The notes under the pieces were generated by a model that had not been told where the DNA came from, ran no database searches, and saw nothing but the letters and a program-made list of their open reading frames with translations. DNA of 64,000 nt from UBA10349 sp003485905 (GTDB lineage: Bacteria; Pseudomonadota; Gammaproteobacteria; Arenicellales; Arenicellaceae), in the NCBI GenBank assembly GCA_943787185.1, contig CALSLL010000002.1:496001-560000 (forward strand), given 5' to 3'. Shown piece after piece: positions 8,985 to 17,628 of the stretch. Position 1 is the stretch's first letter; every line of letters begins with the position of its first letter. A program made the position numbers and the translations under genes.

Positions 8985-9959
8985 CTAATCCATCTCACTT
9001 ACAACACTAACGATGCGATCGACGCTTGGGATCATAAGATCTTCAAGCACATCAACCGATGCTAATGGAATATGTGGTGTGGTAATACGGGTAATTGGTG
9101 CATCTAGATTCCAAAAGCATTCTTCGCCTACGATGGATGCGATTTCCGCGCCCCAGCCACAAAGACGGGGGTTTTCTTCTACCGTGACAAGCCTTCCAGT
9201 CTTCGATACAGATTCCAGAATGGATTTGGTATCTAGTGGTACCAAGCAACGTGGATCAATTACTTCGCATGATAGCCCGTGCTTTTCTTGCAGTACTTCA
9301 GCCGCCTTAAGCGCTTTGGGTACCATTGCTGCAAGTGCCACGATGGTTACATCACTGCCCTCGCGGGCAATATTAGCTTGGCCTAGTGGGATAATGTAAT
9401 CGCCTTCAGGTACATCACACTTTAATCCATACATAGATTTCTGTTCAAAAAACAGTACCGGGTCAGGATCTTGTATCGAGGCTGCGAGGAGGCCTTTAAC
9501 ATCAGCCGCATTTGAAGGTGCCACGACTTTGATTCCAGGAACTGCCATTGCCCAATTTTCAATACTTTGTGAATGTTGTGCACCAAATCGGGCGCCACCA
9601 CCATTCGCTGATCGAATCACCAACGGACATTCATGCTGACCATTGCTCATGTAGCGAGCTTTCGCAATTTCGTTTACAACTATGTCCCAACAAACAGCAA
9701 AGAAATCCGAAAACATGATTTCTGCGATTGGTTTGAGTCCAGTCATTGCTGCACCCATTGCTGCACCAAGGATGGCTTGCTCTGAAATAGGTGTATCGCG
9801 AACCCTCAGCGGGCCAAACTCGTCTAGCAGACCAACAGTTGCTTTAAACACACCGCCAGCTGCTGCTACGTCTTCACCTAAAAACAGGACATTTTTATCA
9901 CGCCGCATTTCTTGTGCTATCGCGGCTGCAACCGCATCTCTATAACTTAGTTGCGCCAT
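8985..9959 (-). CDS. 2-oxoacid dehydrogenase E1 component, beta subunit
   Basis: About 324 residues. The ATG at 9959 is chosen because GGAGGT lies five bases upstream (9964-9969); an in-frame start at 9980 has no such site. Typical E1beta motifs are visible: SYRDAVAAAIAQEM, LGEDVAAAGGVFKAT, DTPISEQAILGAAMGAAM, QHSQSIENW and the C-terminal transketolase part VTVEENPRLCGWGAEIAS. It forms an alpha2beta2 thiamine-diphosphate enzyme with the alpha subunit, whose gene overlaps its start by 13 bases, indicating coupled translation. Confidence 0.93.
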   Translation of the reverse strand: MAQLSYRDAVAAAIAQEMRRDKNVLFLGEDVAAAGGVFKATVGLLDEFGPLRVRDTPISEQAILGAAMGAAMTGLKPIAEIMFSDFFAVCWDIVVNEIAKARYMSNGQHECPLVIRSANGGGARFGAQHSQSIENWAMAVPGIKVVAPSNAADVKGLLAASIQDPDPVLFFEQKSMYGLKCDVPEGDYIIPLGQANIAREGSDVTIVALAAMVPKALKAAEVLQEKHGLSCEVIDPRCLVPLDTKSILESVSKTGRLVTVEENPRLCGWGAEIASIVGEECFWNLDAPITRITTPHIPLASVDVLEDLMIPSVDRIVSVVSEMD

Positions 9960-10972
9960 GCTGCACCTCCGTCTGCCCATACATCTGTGAAAGCAATTTC
10001 GTCAGGCGGAGGTCCGCTGCTTTTAGCTTCTTCGGTGGCTTTATCAATCATTTCTTCTGTATTGGCATCAATCGCAGCTAGCTTAGATTCGGGCATGCCA
10101 GCTTCGAGCAATTTGTTTCGGTATAGCGGTAGTGGGTCTCTATTGTTTTTCCACTCGGCGACTTCTTCATCAGGTCGATATTTACCAGGGTCAGCCCGTG
10201 AGTGCCCATAATGTCTATAAGTTACTGCCTCTATAAGAGTAGGGCCACCGCCGCTGCGAGCGGTATCTAGGGCTGCCATAGCAGTTTCGTACATAAGTTC
10301 AGCGTCATTCCCATCAACTAAAATAGAAGTTAAACCGTAAGATGCCGCCCGGTCAGCTGCAGGGTTAGGTACCGCAGTTACATCGCCAATAGCGGTGTAT
10401 TCCATATATTGATTGTTTTCGCAGACGTATACGACTGGGAGTTTCCAGATAGCTGCAAAATTTAACGCCTCGTGAAACGCGCCGATATTAGTTGTGCCAT
10501 CACCAAAGAAGCAGACTGCTGCTTGCTCGGTGCCTCGATACTGGGCAGACCATGCAGCCCCAGCTGCAATTGGCATGTGCGCGCCGATAATGGCGTATGA
10601 GCCCATCGCGCCTTTCGTGGTGTCGGTTATATGCATAGAACCGCCCTTGCCACGAAGTTGTCCTATATCACGTCCCATTAATTCGCCAAGAATGGCGGTC
10701 ATGGATACGCCACGAACATAATTATGATTATGTCCACGATAAGTATTAAAGGTGTAATCGTCTTTTCTCATCGCAGCGCCAAACCCAGCAGCAATCGCTT
10801 CCTGGCCTAAGCCAAGGTGGGTAGTTCCTTTTACCAAATTTTGCATAAAAAGATCGTGAGCTCGTTGCTGCAATGCCCGGCATTCGGCCATCAATTGATA
10901 CAGCTCAAGTTGTTTGGTCTCGTTGAGAGGGTATTTTCCAGCAGAACTGGTTTTATCTTTTGACTTAGTCAC
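9947..10972 (-). CDS. 2-oxoacid dehydrogenase E1 component, alpha subunit (pyruvate/acetoin type)
   Basis: 341 residues from a GTG start (10970-10972). The thiamine-diphosphate motif is GDGTTNIGAFHEALNFAA ... CENN, preceded by THLGLGQEAIAAG, TYRGHNHNYVRGV and RGKGGSMHI, the signature of the pyruvate/acetoin E1alpha group. Decarboxylates a 2-oxoacid (or acetoin) and passes the acyl unit to lipoyl-E2. First gene of the E1alpha-E1beta-E2 set, 142 bases after the FmdB-like gene on the same strand. Whether it is a second pyruvate dehydrogenase, an acetoin dehydrogenase or a branched-chain enzyme cannot be settled from the motifs; the KGGSMHI and IGAHMPIAAGAA segments favour pyruvate/acetoin. Confidence 0.93.
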   Translation of the reverse strand: MTKSKDKTSSAGKYPLNETKQLELYQLMAECRALQQRAHDLFMQNLVKGTTHLGLGQEAIAAGFGAAMRKDDYTFNTYRGHNHNYVRGVSMTAILGELMGRDIGQLRGKGGSMHITDTTKGAMGSYAIIGAHMPIAAGAAWSAQYRGTEQAAVCFFGDGTTNIGAFHEALNFAAIWKLPVVYVCENNQYMEYTAIGDVTAVPNPAADRAASYGLTSILVDGNDAELMYETAMAALDTARSGGGPTLIEAVTYRHYGHSRADPGKYRPDEEVAEWKNNRDPLPLYRNKLLEAGMPESKLAAIDANTEEMIDKATEEAKSSGPPPDEIAFTDVWADGGAAWRN

Positions 10973-11114
10973 TTTTGTACCCGTGATTATTTAATGTTAT
11001 CTGCAGAAACAGCAGAGTTTCATGCGGAGGCGGATAATATCGTAATATTTATCGAAATTACATTTATTTCGACAATTAATAGTCTGATGCAGAGCTTGTT
11101 AATATGGTGCCCGG

Positions 11115-11363
11115 CTAATGCCTATGTGGGCGTCCAGTTGCGCAACCGCAAGCAGTTGCGGCTGGGCTTTTCTTGTTAACCATAGTACTCCGCTTTAGTC
11201 CTTTTAGCTTGATTCCCGAGCCACCAGTCACCACTCGGCGCACTGGGATGCCTGAAACCGGGTCGTGCGTGAGTGGTGAATCCGTCATTCTTTGGGATAC
11301 CTCAAACCGATGTGGTTCTTGCTGGCTATCTTCGGGAATGGTTTGATAGATGTATGTAGGCAT
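11115..11363 (-). CDS. FmdB-like small protein lacking the zinc-ribbon cysteines
   Basis: 82 residues. MPTYIYQTIP, HRFEVSQRMTDSPLT, GIPVRRVVTGGSGIKLKG follow the FmdB/CxxC_CXXC_SSSS zinc-ribbon framework (MPTYEY..., FEV.Q.M.D.PL..., .VRR...G) almost position for position. The family normally has two CxxC pairs that hold zinc; here the first is replaced by TIPEDSQQ and the second by HDPVSG. The only cysteines are C72 and C74 near the C-terminus, followed by H80 and H82. FmdB proteins are proposed regulators or accessory factors near amidase genes; function here is unknown. Lies between the dehydrogenase at 11446 and E1alpha, same strand. Confidence 0.75.
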   Translation of the reverse strand: MPTYIYQTIPEDSQQEPHRFEVSQRMTDSPLTHDPVSGIPVRRVVTGGSGIKLKGLKRSTMVNKKSPAATACGCATGRPHRH

Positions 11364-11445
11364 AAATTATTTTCAACGGTTAATCTCCATCAATTATAGT
11401 CAAATTGATGGAGAAATTTTAGGCTCAAGCTTTTATTTTGCTAAC

Positions 11446-12399
11446 TTAAGAATCGACATCCAGTCCATCAGATACTTCGACGTTCTCTGATACTAGTTTT
11501 TCAATGCCGGAACATTTAGCCATGTGGTCGAGAACGATACTGAAGTCCATAGTGGTCCGGTTTCCTGTTCCCATTGATTGTTGCATCTGATCACGAACTA
11601 CTGAAGCTGTAGGCATCGGTACTTCTAAGTCTCGGCCCATTTGTAAGCCTAGATCCATATCTTTACGCATTAATTCAGGAGTAAAAGTAACGGTATAGTC
11701 CTGATTTACCCAGCCTGGTGTTTTGTATTTAGTGAAAATAGAGCCCATCACACTCTTATTCATGAAGTCTAAAAATGCGTTACGAGATACTCCCGATTGT
11801 TGTGCGAGAATAGTGAGTTCGGCAAGTGACTGCGTCACGATACCTAAAAATACGTTGTGACATATTTTTACCGTGCGGGACAGTTCGCCTTCGCCAACAT
11901 ACGTGACACCGAGTCCACCAATAGCTTCTAGGTAAGGTTGTACTTGCTTGAATAAGTGTTCCGCGCCGGAAGTAACGATTGCCAACTTGCCTGCTGTAAC
12001 GCATTTGGCATTACCGCTAACTGGTGAGGCTAAATAATCAATGCCCATTTCGCTTAGTTCAGCGCAAATTTCTGCCGATGCTTCACCAGAAATAGTAGAG
12101 CATTCAACGACCATTTTAGGTTTGTTGTCGCCGCTTAATAATCCGGAATCGCCAAATAACACCTGCTTAACATCTTTGGAGGTGGACAGCATTGTGAACA
12201 CAACATCACAGGCAGCTAGATCTGACGGGTTTTGGGCAAGTTTTGCACCCTGTGCTACCAATGGCTCTGCTTTGCTTTGAGTTCTATTCCAGACTGAGAC
12301 ATCGTTGCCTGCTTGTAGTAGGCGCTCTGCCATTGCGTAACCCATGCGACCCATGCCGATCCAGCCGATAGTTGATATATTTTGATTTGTAGTAGACAT
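11446..12399 (-). CDS. NAD(P)-dependent beta-hydroxyacid dehydrogenase (3-hydroxyisobutyrate dehydrogenase-like)
   Basis: 317 residues. An N-terminal Rossmann loop IGWIGMGRMGYAMAERLL (about 10-28), the substrate loop YLASPVSGNAKCVTAGKLAI (about 122-141) and the catalytic lysine K178 in TVKICHN place it in the 3-hydroxyisobutyrate/6-phosphogluconate dehydrogenase superfamily. The usual K-x-x-N-N is K-I-C-H-N. It would oxidise a short beta-hydroxyacid or reduce a semialdehyde. It heads a possible minus-strand operon (this gene, FmdB-like, E1alpha, E1beta, E2) and starts about 200 bases from the palindrome at 12602, so the LacI regulator at 19780 may control it. Confidence 0.9.
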   Translation of the reverse strand: MSTTNQNISTIGWIGMGRMGYAMAERLLQAGNDVSVWNRTQSKAEPLVAQGAKLAQNPSDLAACDVVFTMLSTSKDVKQVLFGDSGLLSGDNKPKMVVECSTISGEASAEICAELSEMGIDYLASPVSGNAKCVTAGKLAIVTSGAEHLFKQVQPYLEAIGGLGVTYVGEGELSRTVKICHNVFLGIVTQSLAELTILAQQSGVSRNAFLDFMNKSVMGSIFTKYKTPGWVNQDYTVTFTPELMRKDMDLGLQMGRDLEVPMPTASVVRDQMQQSMGTGNRTTMDFSIVLDHMAKCSGIEKLVSENVEVSDGLDVDS

Positions 12400-12601
12400 T
12401 AAATTATTGCTTCCTAAAGTGTTTGTTAATTTTTTGTTTGTTGCTAAAGCGATTGATTAAAAATGCATCGTTACACAAATTTTAATAAAGAATATATGGT
12501 TTTGCTGTATTCAAATATTGTAAACTTCTGCGCCACTATTATGTCTATTGGTAGTTTAGTGACATCATAGGGGAAGTAATAAGGCATATAACGCCGTAGT
12601 T

Positions 12602-12619
12602 TGTGCATACGTGTGCACA
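12602..12619. promoter_or_regulatory. Candidate LacI-family operator A
   Basis: TGTGCATACGTGTGCACA is an 18-base palindrome around a central CG with a single mismatch between half-sites (TGTGCATAC versus TGTGCACAC). A central CpG flanked by GCA/TGC arms is the hallmark of PurR/LacI-family sites. It lies about 200 bases upstream of the dehydrogenase at 12399 and 330 bases upstream of the M24 gene. Confidence 0.6.
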
Positions 12620-12828
12620 GTGTATCAGCGATTTTATTAATGCGCAATCCGGATCTGCATTCGGCCTCTAAAAGTGGATATTTGTCTGGCTGTTATGGAC
12701 TACTTTCGATGATCGAGACAAACATTTAGCTTGAGTAGTGTTGAATTTTGTCGGGTGGCGTTAGATTAATATGCATTTATTCGCTCGAACACCGTTGATT
12801 AAATGATTATAGTGATTTATTATCAGTT

Positions 12829-12846
12829 GATGCACACGTTTGCGCA
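12829..12846. promoter_or_regulatory. Candidate LacI-family operator B
   Basis: The core GCACACGTTTGC (12832-12843) is identical to the core of site C at 20843-20854 and fits the PurR-like consensus GCAMACGTKTGC centred on CG. It is about 105 bases upstream of the M24 start, a position suited to repressing that operon. Confidence 0.6.
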
Positions 12847-12948
12847 TTTTTAGTAATTTAAACACTGAGTTATTACTGAGCAATATTTATTCTACTGCTC
12901 GAAAAACAGAATTAATCATAAACCCACTACATTAAACGGGGGCGCCGT

Positions 12949-14271
12949 ATGGCAATTATACAAGCAACTGAACCTGAAATAATTATTCCACGCGACATTT
13001 CAGCGCAAGACGCTAATCCAAGGTGGAATTGGGACCGACCCATCCATTCGCCTGGAAACATGGCGGTCGATTTTGAAGAGCGTGTCGATTTTGAGCGCTT
13101 GAGACGATATCGTCTTGCGCGCGCGAAATTGGCGCTAGAGGACTCTGAGCTGGGTGCAGTATTGTGCTTTGATAATAATAATATTCGTTACTTGACGGGA
13201 AGTGTTATAGGCGAGTGGAGTCGCGATAAGATTTGTCGGTATGCGCTGTATACCAAAGGAAGCTCGCATCCCTATTTATGGGATTTTGGGTCAGCCGCTG
13301 CCCATCACCGTTTGTACGCTCCGTGGTTAAAACAGGATCATTGTCATGCAGGGATGTTGGGCCTTAGGGGTTCAGTGAATGAAGAGGCTGGTCTGTTTAA
13401 GCGCGCCGCACAGGAAATCTTTGATTTACTCAAGGCTGCCGGTGTTGCGGATCAACCATTGGGCGTTGATGTTGCTGAACCACCAATGTTTCTTGCTTTG
13501 CAGGCCGTAGGTCTCGATGTGCGTGATGCGCAGCAAGTGTTCCTTGATGCACGGCAGATTAAGAGCATGGATGAGATTGTACTGTTAAATAAGGCGGCTT
13601 CGATGGTCGACGGTGTTTATCAAAATATTGCCGAGGCACTAAAACCAGGCGCGAAAGAAAATCAGATGGTTGCCCTAGCAAATAAACTCTTATACGAGAT
13701 GGGTTCTGACGATGTTGAGGCTGTGAACGCTGTCTCTGGTGAGCGCTGCTCCCCTCATCCGCATAATTTTACTGATCGAATGTATCGTCCTGGCGATCAA
13801 GCATTTTTTGACATTATTCAGTCCTATATGGGCTATCGTACTTGTTACTACCGGACCTTGAATGTTGGTATGTCTACACCTGGACAAGTTGATGCATACA
13901 AACAGGCAAGAGAATGGATTGATAACGCGATTGCCATGGTTAAGCCAGGGCTTACTACGGATAAGATCGCAGCAATATGGCCTGCGGCACAGGAGTTTGG
14001 CTTTGCAAATGAAATGGAAGCGTTCGGGCTTCAGTTTGGTCACGGTCTTGGCTTGGCTCTACATGAACGACCAATTATAAGCCGATTAACATCATTTGAT
14101 AGTCCGTTTGAATTACAAGAAGGCATGGTGTTTGCGCTTGAGACCTATTGTCCCGCTGCCGATGGCAGTGGTGCTGCGCGTATTGAAGAGGAAGTGGTGG
14201 TTACCGCCGACGGGGCGAAAGTCATTACCTTATTTCCTGCGCAAGAATTGTTTGTCGCCAATAAGTATTAG
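12949..14271 (+). CDS. M24-family metallohydrolase (Xaa-Pro dipeptidase/creatinase fold), variant metal site
   Basis: 440 residues of the pita-bread fold. The N-terminal domain contains VLCFDNNNIRYLTGSVIGEW and the C-terminal domain the metal site: D288 (FFDII), C299 in YRTCYYRT where dipeptidases have the second Asp (SD-x-TRT), H365 (GHGLGLALHE), E398 (ALETY) and the E413-E415 patch. The Asp to Cys change suggests altered or absent dinuclear metal and a non-peptidase reaction, as known for other members of this fold (creatinase, ectoine hydrolase, DMSP lyase DddP). The true substrate is unknown. It heads an operon with an aldehyde dehydrogenase and a TRAP importer, so it probably starts catabolism of the imported compound. 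Confidence 0.85.
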   Translation: MAIIQATEPEIIIPRDISAQDANPRWNWDRPIHSPGNMAVDFEERVDFERLRRYRLARAKLALEDSELGAVLCFDNNNIRYLTGSVIGEWSRDKICRYALYTKGSSHPYLWDFGSAAAHHRLYAPWLKQDHCHAGMLGLRGSVNEEAGLFKRAAQEIFDLLKAAGVADQPLGVDVAEPPMFLALQAVGLDVRDAQQVFLDARQIKSMDEIVLLNKAASMVDGVYQNIAEALKPGAKENQMVALANKLLYEMGSDDVEAVNAVSGERCSPHPHNFTDRMYRPGDQAFFDIIQSYMGYRTCYYRTLNVGMSTPGQVDAYKQAREWIDNAIAMVKPGLTTDKIAAIWPAAQEFGFANEMEAFGLQFGHGLGLALHERPIISRLTSFDSPFELQEGMVFALETYCPAADGSGAARIEEEVVVTADGAKVITLFPAQELFVANKY

Positions 14272-14467
14272 AGAAGACTTAATTAAAAGAGAATATAGCT
14301 CAAGCGACTTTTTCGTAAACTTCTAAGTGGCTAGTATGCGCCTGTATCGCATCGGGTCCGGTCGAGCCGTGGTAAACCGTTGGCTTTACTCGTAAGCTGC
14401 GGCGTGTCGGTGTTTTCTCATATTTGAACCTAATTTTTAGAACCAAAAGCAGAACAAAAAGAAACTC

Positions 14468-15925
14468 ATGAATCATAGTGAACAATTAATTAAATCCGTT
14501 GCCACCGATTTGTATATTAATGGTGAATGGCGACCTGCATCCGACGATCAACGATTCGATATTATCGATCCAGCCACGGAGCAAGTAATTGCGTCAGTTG
14601 CTAGTGCCAGTGCGGACGATGCTGTCGCGGCGGTGGATGCAGCTGAATCAGCAAGTGCCGGGTGGGCGGCGACAGCACCCCGTCAACGGGCTGAGATATT
14701 ACACAAAGCGTATGAAATGATGCATGCGCGTCAGGATGATTTTGCAACCCTGATGTCTCGCGAAGAAGGCAAGACATTTGCTGAGGCCCTGGGTGAGATG
14801 GCTTACGCTACCGGCTATTTAAGGTGGTATGCAGAAGAAACAACTCATATTACGGGGAGCTTTGGCAGGGCTCCGGGTGGCATAAACAATATTGTCGTTC
14901 AAAAACATCCAGTGGGTATATGTTTGCTAATTACTCCGTGGAATTTTCCGGCAGCTATGGCAGTGCGAAAAATTGCGCCTGCATTGGCTGCGGGCTGTAC
15001 AGCGATATTGAAACCTGCATCTGAAACACCACTAACAGCATTAATGATGGCGAGCCTGTTTGAAGAAGCTGGTGTTCCGGCGGGGGTCTTGAATGTGTTG
15101 CCGTCGCGTCGATCGTCACTTATTTCAAATACGGTGCTATCGGATTCGAGAGTACGAAAGGTTTCTTTTACCGGATCAACAGAAGTTGGGCGTCTTTTAT
15201 TAGGTAAGGCTGCAGAGAAGGTCCAGAATTGCTCGATGGAACTCGGTGGAAATGCACCGTTTATAGTATTGGAAGATGCTGATGTTGATCTGGCGATTGA
15301 TTCTGCTTTTGTAGCCAAGATACGAAATGCTGGTGAGTCTTGTGTGAGCGCTAACCGATTTTTTGTGCATTCATCTGTGTATGAAGAGTTTGCTAGTGGT
15401 TTTACAGCTAGAATGGCTGCGTTGAAGGTTGGGCCTGGCTTGGACGATGGTGTAGATGTAGGGCCGTTGGTGAATGCCTCAACCAGAGATAAGGTTAAGC
15501 AGCTTGTCGATGAGGCCGTTTCAATGGGCGCTACGATAAGAACCGGTGGCAAATGCCCATCGGACGTAGGGTATTTTTACGAGCCTACGGTGTTGGATAA
15601 TATTCCGCAGGGTGCTGAGATTTTAACCACAGAAATTTTCGGCCCAGTTGCTGCATTGGTTTCTTTTGATGATGTTGACGAGATGGTGAAAAATGCAAAT
15701 GATACTCATCTTGGACTTGCCGCGTATGTGATTAGCGGTAATATAGGTACAGCCTTGTCTATTGCCGAACGAGTCGAGGCCGGTGTTGTAGGAATCAACC
15801 GTGGTTTCATTTCTGAGCCTGCAGCTCCGTTTGGCGGATTTAAGCAAAGTGGTATCGGACGTGAAGGTGGTGATGCTGGTATCGAAGAATTTCTTGAATC
15901 AAAGTATATAGCAGTAGAATGGTAA
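14468..15925 (+). CDS. NAD(P)-dependent aldehyde dehydrogenase (succinate-semialdehyde dehydrogenase-like)
   Basis: 485 residues with complete catalytic apparatus: N159 in TPWNFP, the cofactor segment LKPASETPLTA, FTGSTEVGR, the general base E258 in MELGG and the nucleophile C292 in GESCVSANR. The GESCVSANR form and overall length suit succinate-semialdehyde or glutarate-semialdehyde dehydrogenases. It oxidises an aldehyde, probably one produced from the M24 enzyme product. It follows that gene by 196 bases; the gap has only weak hairpins. An upstream ribosome site is weak (AAAGAAA). Confidence 0.93.
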   Translation: MNHSEQLIKSVATDLYINGEWRPASDDQRFDIIDPATEQVIASVASASADDAVAAVDAAESASAGWAATAPRQRAEILHKAYEMMHARQDDFATLMSREEGKTFAEALGEMAYATGYLRWYAEETTHITGSFGRAPGGINNIVVQKHPVGICLLITPWNFPAAMAVRKIAPALAAGCTAILKPASETPLTALMMASLFEEAGVPAGVLNVLPSRRSSLISNTVLSDSRVRKVSFTGSTEVGRLLLGKAAEKVQNCSMELGGNAPFIVLEDADVDLAIDSAFVAKIRNAGESCVSANRFFVHSSVYEEFASGFTARMAALKVGPGLDDGVDVGPLVNASTRDKVKQLVDEAVSMGATIRTGGKCPSDVGYFYEPTVLDNIPQGAEILTTEIFGPVAALVSFDDVDEMVKNANDTHLGLAAYVISGNIGTALSIAERVEAGVVGINRGFISEPAAPFGGFKQSGIGREGGDAGIEEFLESKYIAVEW

Positions 15926-16000
15926 GCGTTGATTGCAATAGTTATATCAATCGACAAGTATGCAAGCAGAGTAAATTAAATTTCAAATACTGAGGTAGCT

Positions 16001-17026
16001 ATGACAACAATTAAGTGTACATCTGGTCAATATCGATCACGATTTCGACTTATCGGTTTGGTTTTACTGGTAGGCCTTTTAACCGCTTGTGGCAGCGATA
16101 CTTCAAATGGACCAATTCTCATTAAGTTTCCGCATGTAACTGCACCGGGGACACCGAAGGGGTTAGCGGCAGACCGATTCAAGACTTTAGTTGAAGAGCG
16201 TATGCCGGGTGTTGTTGCGGTTGAGGTGTATCCTTCCGGACAGTTGATGAACGACGACGATTCAATTGATGCTCTGGCTTTTGGCGAAGTCCAGATGATT
16301 GCCGTATCTCTATCCAAGCTAGATCGATTAACCAAAAAGTATCAGATTTTTGATCTACCTTTTTTGTTTGCTGATCTTGCCGCTGCTGAGCGCTTTCAGT
16401 CAGGGCCGGCACGAGAAGAGCTGTTGGGGGCTGTACTCGATAGTGGTATGCGAGGTGTGGGGTTTTGGCACAATGGAATGAAGCAATTTGGTGGTCCAGT
16501 AGCAATAGACTCTCCTGAGGCTGCAGAAGGGCTAAAGTTTAGAATAATGGAGTCTGATGTTCTGCAAGCACAAATTATGCAAATGGGAGGAAACCCACAG
16601 AAAATGGCGTTTGGTGAGGTATATCAAGCGCTGCAAACAGGTGCGGTGGATGCACAGGAAAACACCTGGGCAAATACTTATTCCTCTAAATTTTACGAGG
16701 TGCAACCGTACTTAACTGAATCTAACCACGGATACCTTGGTTATTTGCTCGCTGTTAATGAGCCATTTTGGCAGTCACTGCCTGAGGATGTTCGACAGCA
16801 GTTGCAAGAAATTATTGATGAAGTAAGTGCCTGGGGGAATGATCAGGCGAAAGAGGTTAATGCTGGCGCATTAGAAAATATTATTGAGTCAGGACGATCT
16901 GAGATAGTGCGATTGGATGATGCCCAACGTAAAGTTTGGGCAGAAACTATGCGCCCAGTATGGGATACGTTTGCGCCCAGTATTGGTGATGATTTATTAA
17001 ACGCCGCGCTCGCAGCTGGACAATAA
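16001..17026 (+). CDS. dctP: TRAP transporter substrate-binding protein DctP
   Basis: 341 residues. A lipoprotein signal ends LVGLLTACGSDTS (lipobox LTAC, cysteine about 31). The DctP fold is recognisable from GLAADRFKTLVEERMPG, VEVYPSGQLMNDDD, the substrate helix FRIMESDVLQAQIMQMGGNPQKM and FGEVYQALQTGAVDAQENTW, which includes the conserved arginine (R before IMES) that binds carboxylate ligands. A periplasmic lipoprotein receptor for an organic acid. GAGG lies before the ATG. Immediately followed by the small and large membrane subunits. Confidence 0.95.
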   Translation: MTTIKCTSGQYRSRFRLIGLVLLVGLLTACGSDTSNGPILIKFPHVTAPGTPKGLAADRFKTLVEERMPGVVAVEVYPSGQLMNDDDSIDALAFGEVQMIAVSLSKLDRLTKKYQIFDLPFLFADLAAAERFQSGPAREELLGAVLDSGMRGVGFWHNGMKQFGGPVAIDSPEAAEGLKFRIMESDVLQAQIMQMGGNPQKMAFGEVYQALQTGAVDAQENTWANTYSSKFYEVQPYLTESNHGYLGYLLAVNEPFWQSLPEDVRQQLQEIIDEVSAWGNDQAKEVNAGALENIIESGRSEIVRLDDAQRKVWAETMRPVWDTFAPSIGDDLLNAALAAGQ

Positions 17027-17082
17027 TAACTTTTTTCAGCAGAGCTAGCTTACAAATTCACGGATACCTCAGGTTCAATAAT

Positions 17083-17628
17083 ATGCGCAACATCATTAAT
17101 CAGTTCGAAGAAATCTTACTTTCTGGTTTGTTGGCTTTTATGACCGTGCTCACCTTCATTCAGGTGGTTTTGCGCTACATATTTAATACTGGCTGGGTTT
17201 GGTCGCTTGAGGCGACCACCTATTCATTTGGCGCGCTGGTATTAATTGGTATGGCATACGGGGTGCGAACGCGCTCGCATATAGCAGTCGATATGTTTAC
17301 CCGGCGCTTATCACCAAAGCTAAACAGGGCGGTTATTTTATTTGTCGTGGCCGTATGCTTAGTTTATTGCGCTTTGATGTTTTATGGCGCAACCACATTG
17401 GTCAATCGACTCTATGTTCTGGGCAATAATGCCCGCGATATACCGGCACCAAAATGGCTGCTTACAATTTTTATGCCGCTTGGATTTTTACTTTTAAGTG
17501 GCCGATTTGTCGAGGCGGGCCTGAAAGCTTATCGTGGTGATTTGGGAGCGTTGGTGCCGACCGAAGAAGAGCGATTGCATACGGATACAAAAATGAATGA
17601 AGACAACGCAGGAGATCTAGCTAAATGA
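17083..17628 (+). CDS. dctQ: TRAP transporter small membrane subunit DctQ
   Basis: 181 residues with four predicted membrane helices and the DctQ motif FNTGWVWSLEATTYSFGALVLIGMAYGVRTRSHIAVDM, typical of the family. It bridges DctP and DctM in sodium-driven uptake. The last four bases overlap the next start (ATGA at 17625-17628), indicating translational coupling. Confidence 0.94.
   Translation: MRNIINQFEEILLSGLLAFMTVLTFIQVVLRYIFNTGWVWSLEATTYSFGALVLIGMAYGVRTRSHIAVDMFTRRLSPKLNRAVILFVVAVCLVYCALMFYGATTLVNRLYVLGNNARDIPAPKWLLTIFMPLGFLLLSGRFVEAGLKAYRGDLGALVPTEEERLHTDTKMNEDNAGDLAK

Larger units (their letters stand above)
12400..12948. promoter_or_regulatory. Divergent control region with two LacI-like operators
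   Basis: 549 gene-free bases between the leftward dehydrogenase and the rightward M24 operon. Two palindromes (12602-12619 and 12829-12846, separate entries) share the core of a third at 20840. A start-proximal GGGGG (about 12939-12943) serves the M24 gene. The remainder is AT-rich with no coding frame I would trust. Confidence 0.6.

Noticed and set aside
8460..9065. 201-codon plus-strand frame opposite E2
   Set aside because: Ala/Thr/Ser-rich antisense of the E2 linkers, with no ribosome site; it also runs through the E2-E1beta junction.
11139..11168. Hairpin CCGCAA...TTGCGG at the end of the FmdB-like gene as terminator
   Set aside because: It lies inside or immediately next to the coding end and has no T-run on the minus strand.
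12949..14271. Naming the M24 protein DddP (DMSP lyase) or ectoine hydrolase
   Set aside because: It shares the fold, but DddP keeps both metal aspartates, and I see no ectoine-pathway partners (doeB, doeC, doeD); only the broad family can be supported.
14899..15552. 217-codon minus-strand frame inside the aldehyde dehydrogenase
   Set aside because: Shadow frame opposite a well-supported gene, with low-complexity Ser/Ala/Pro composition typical of antisense reading.
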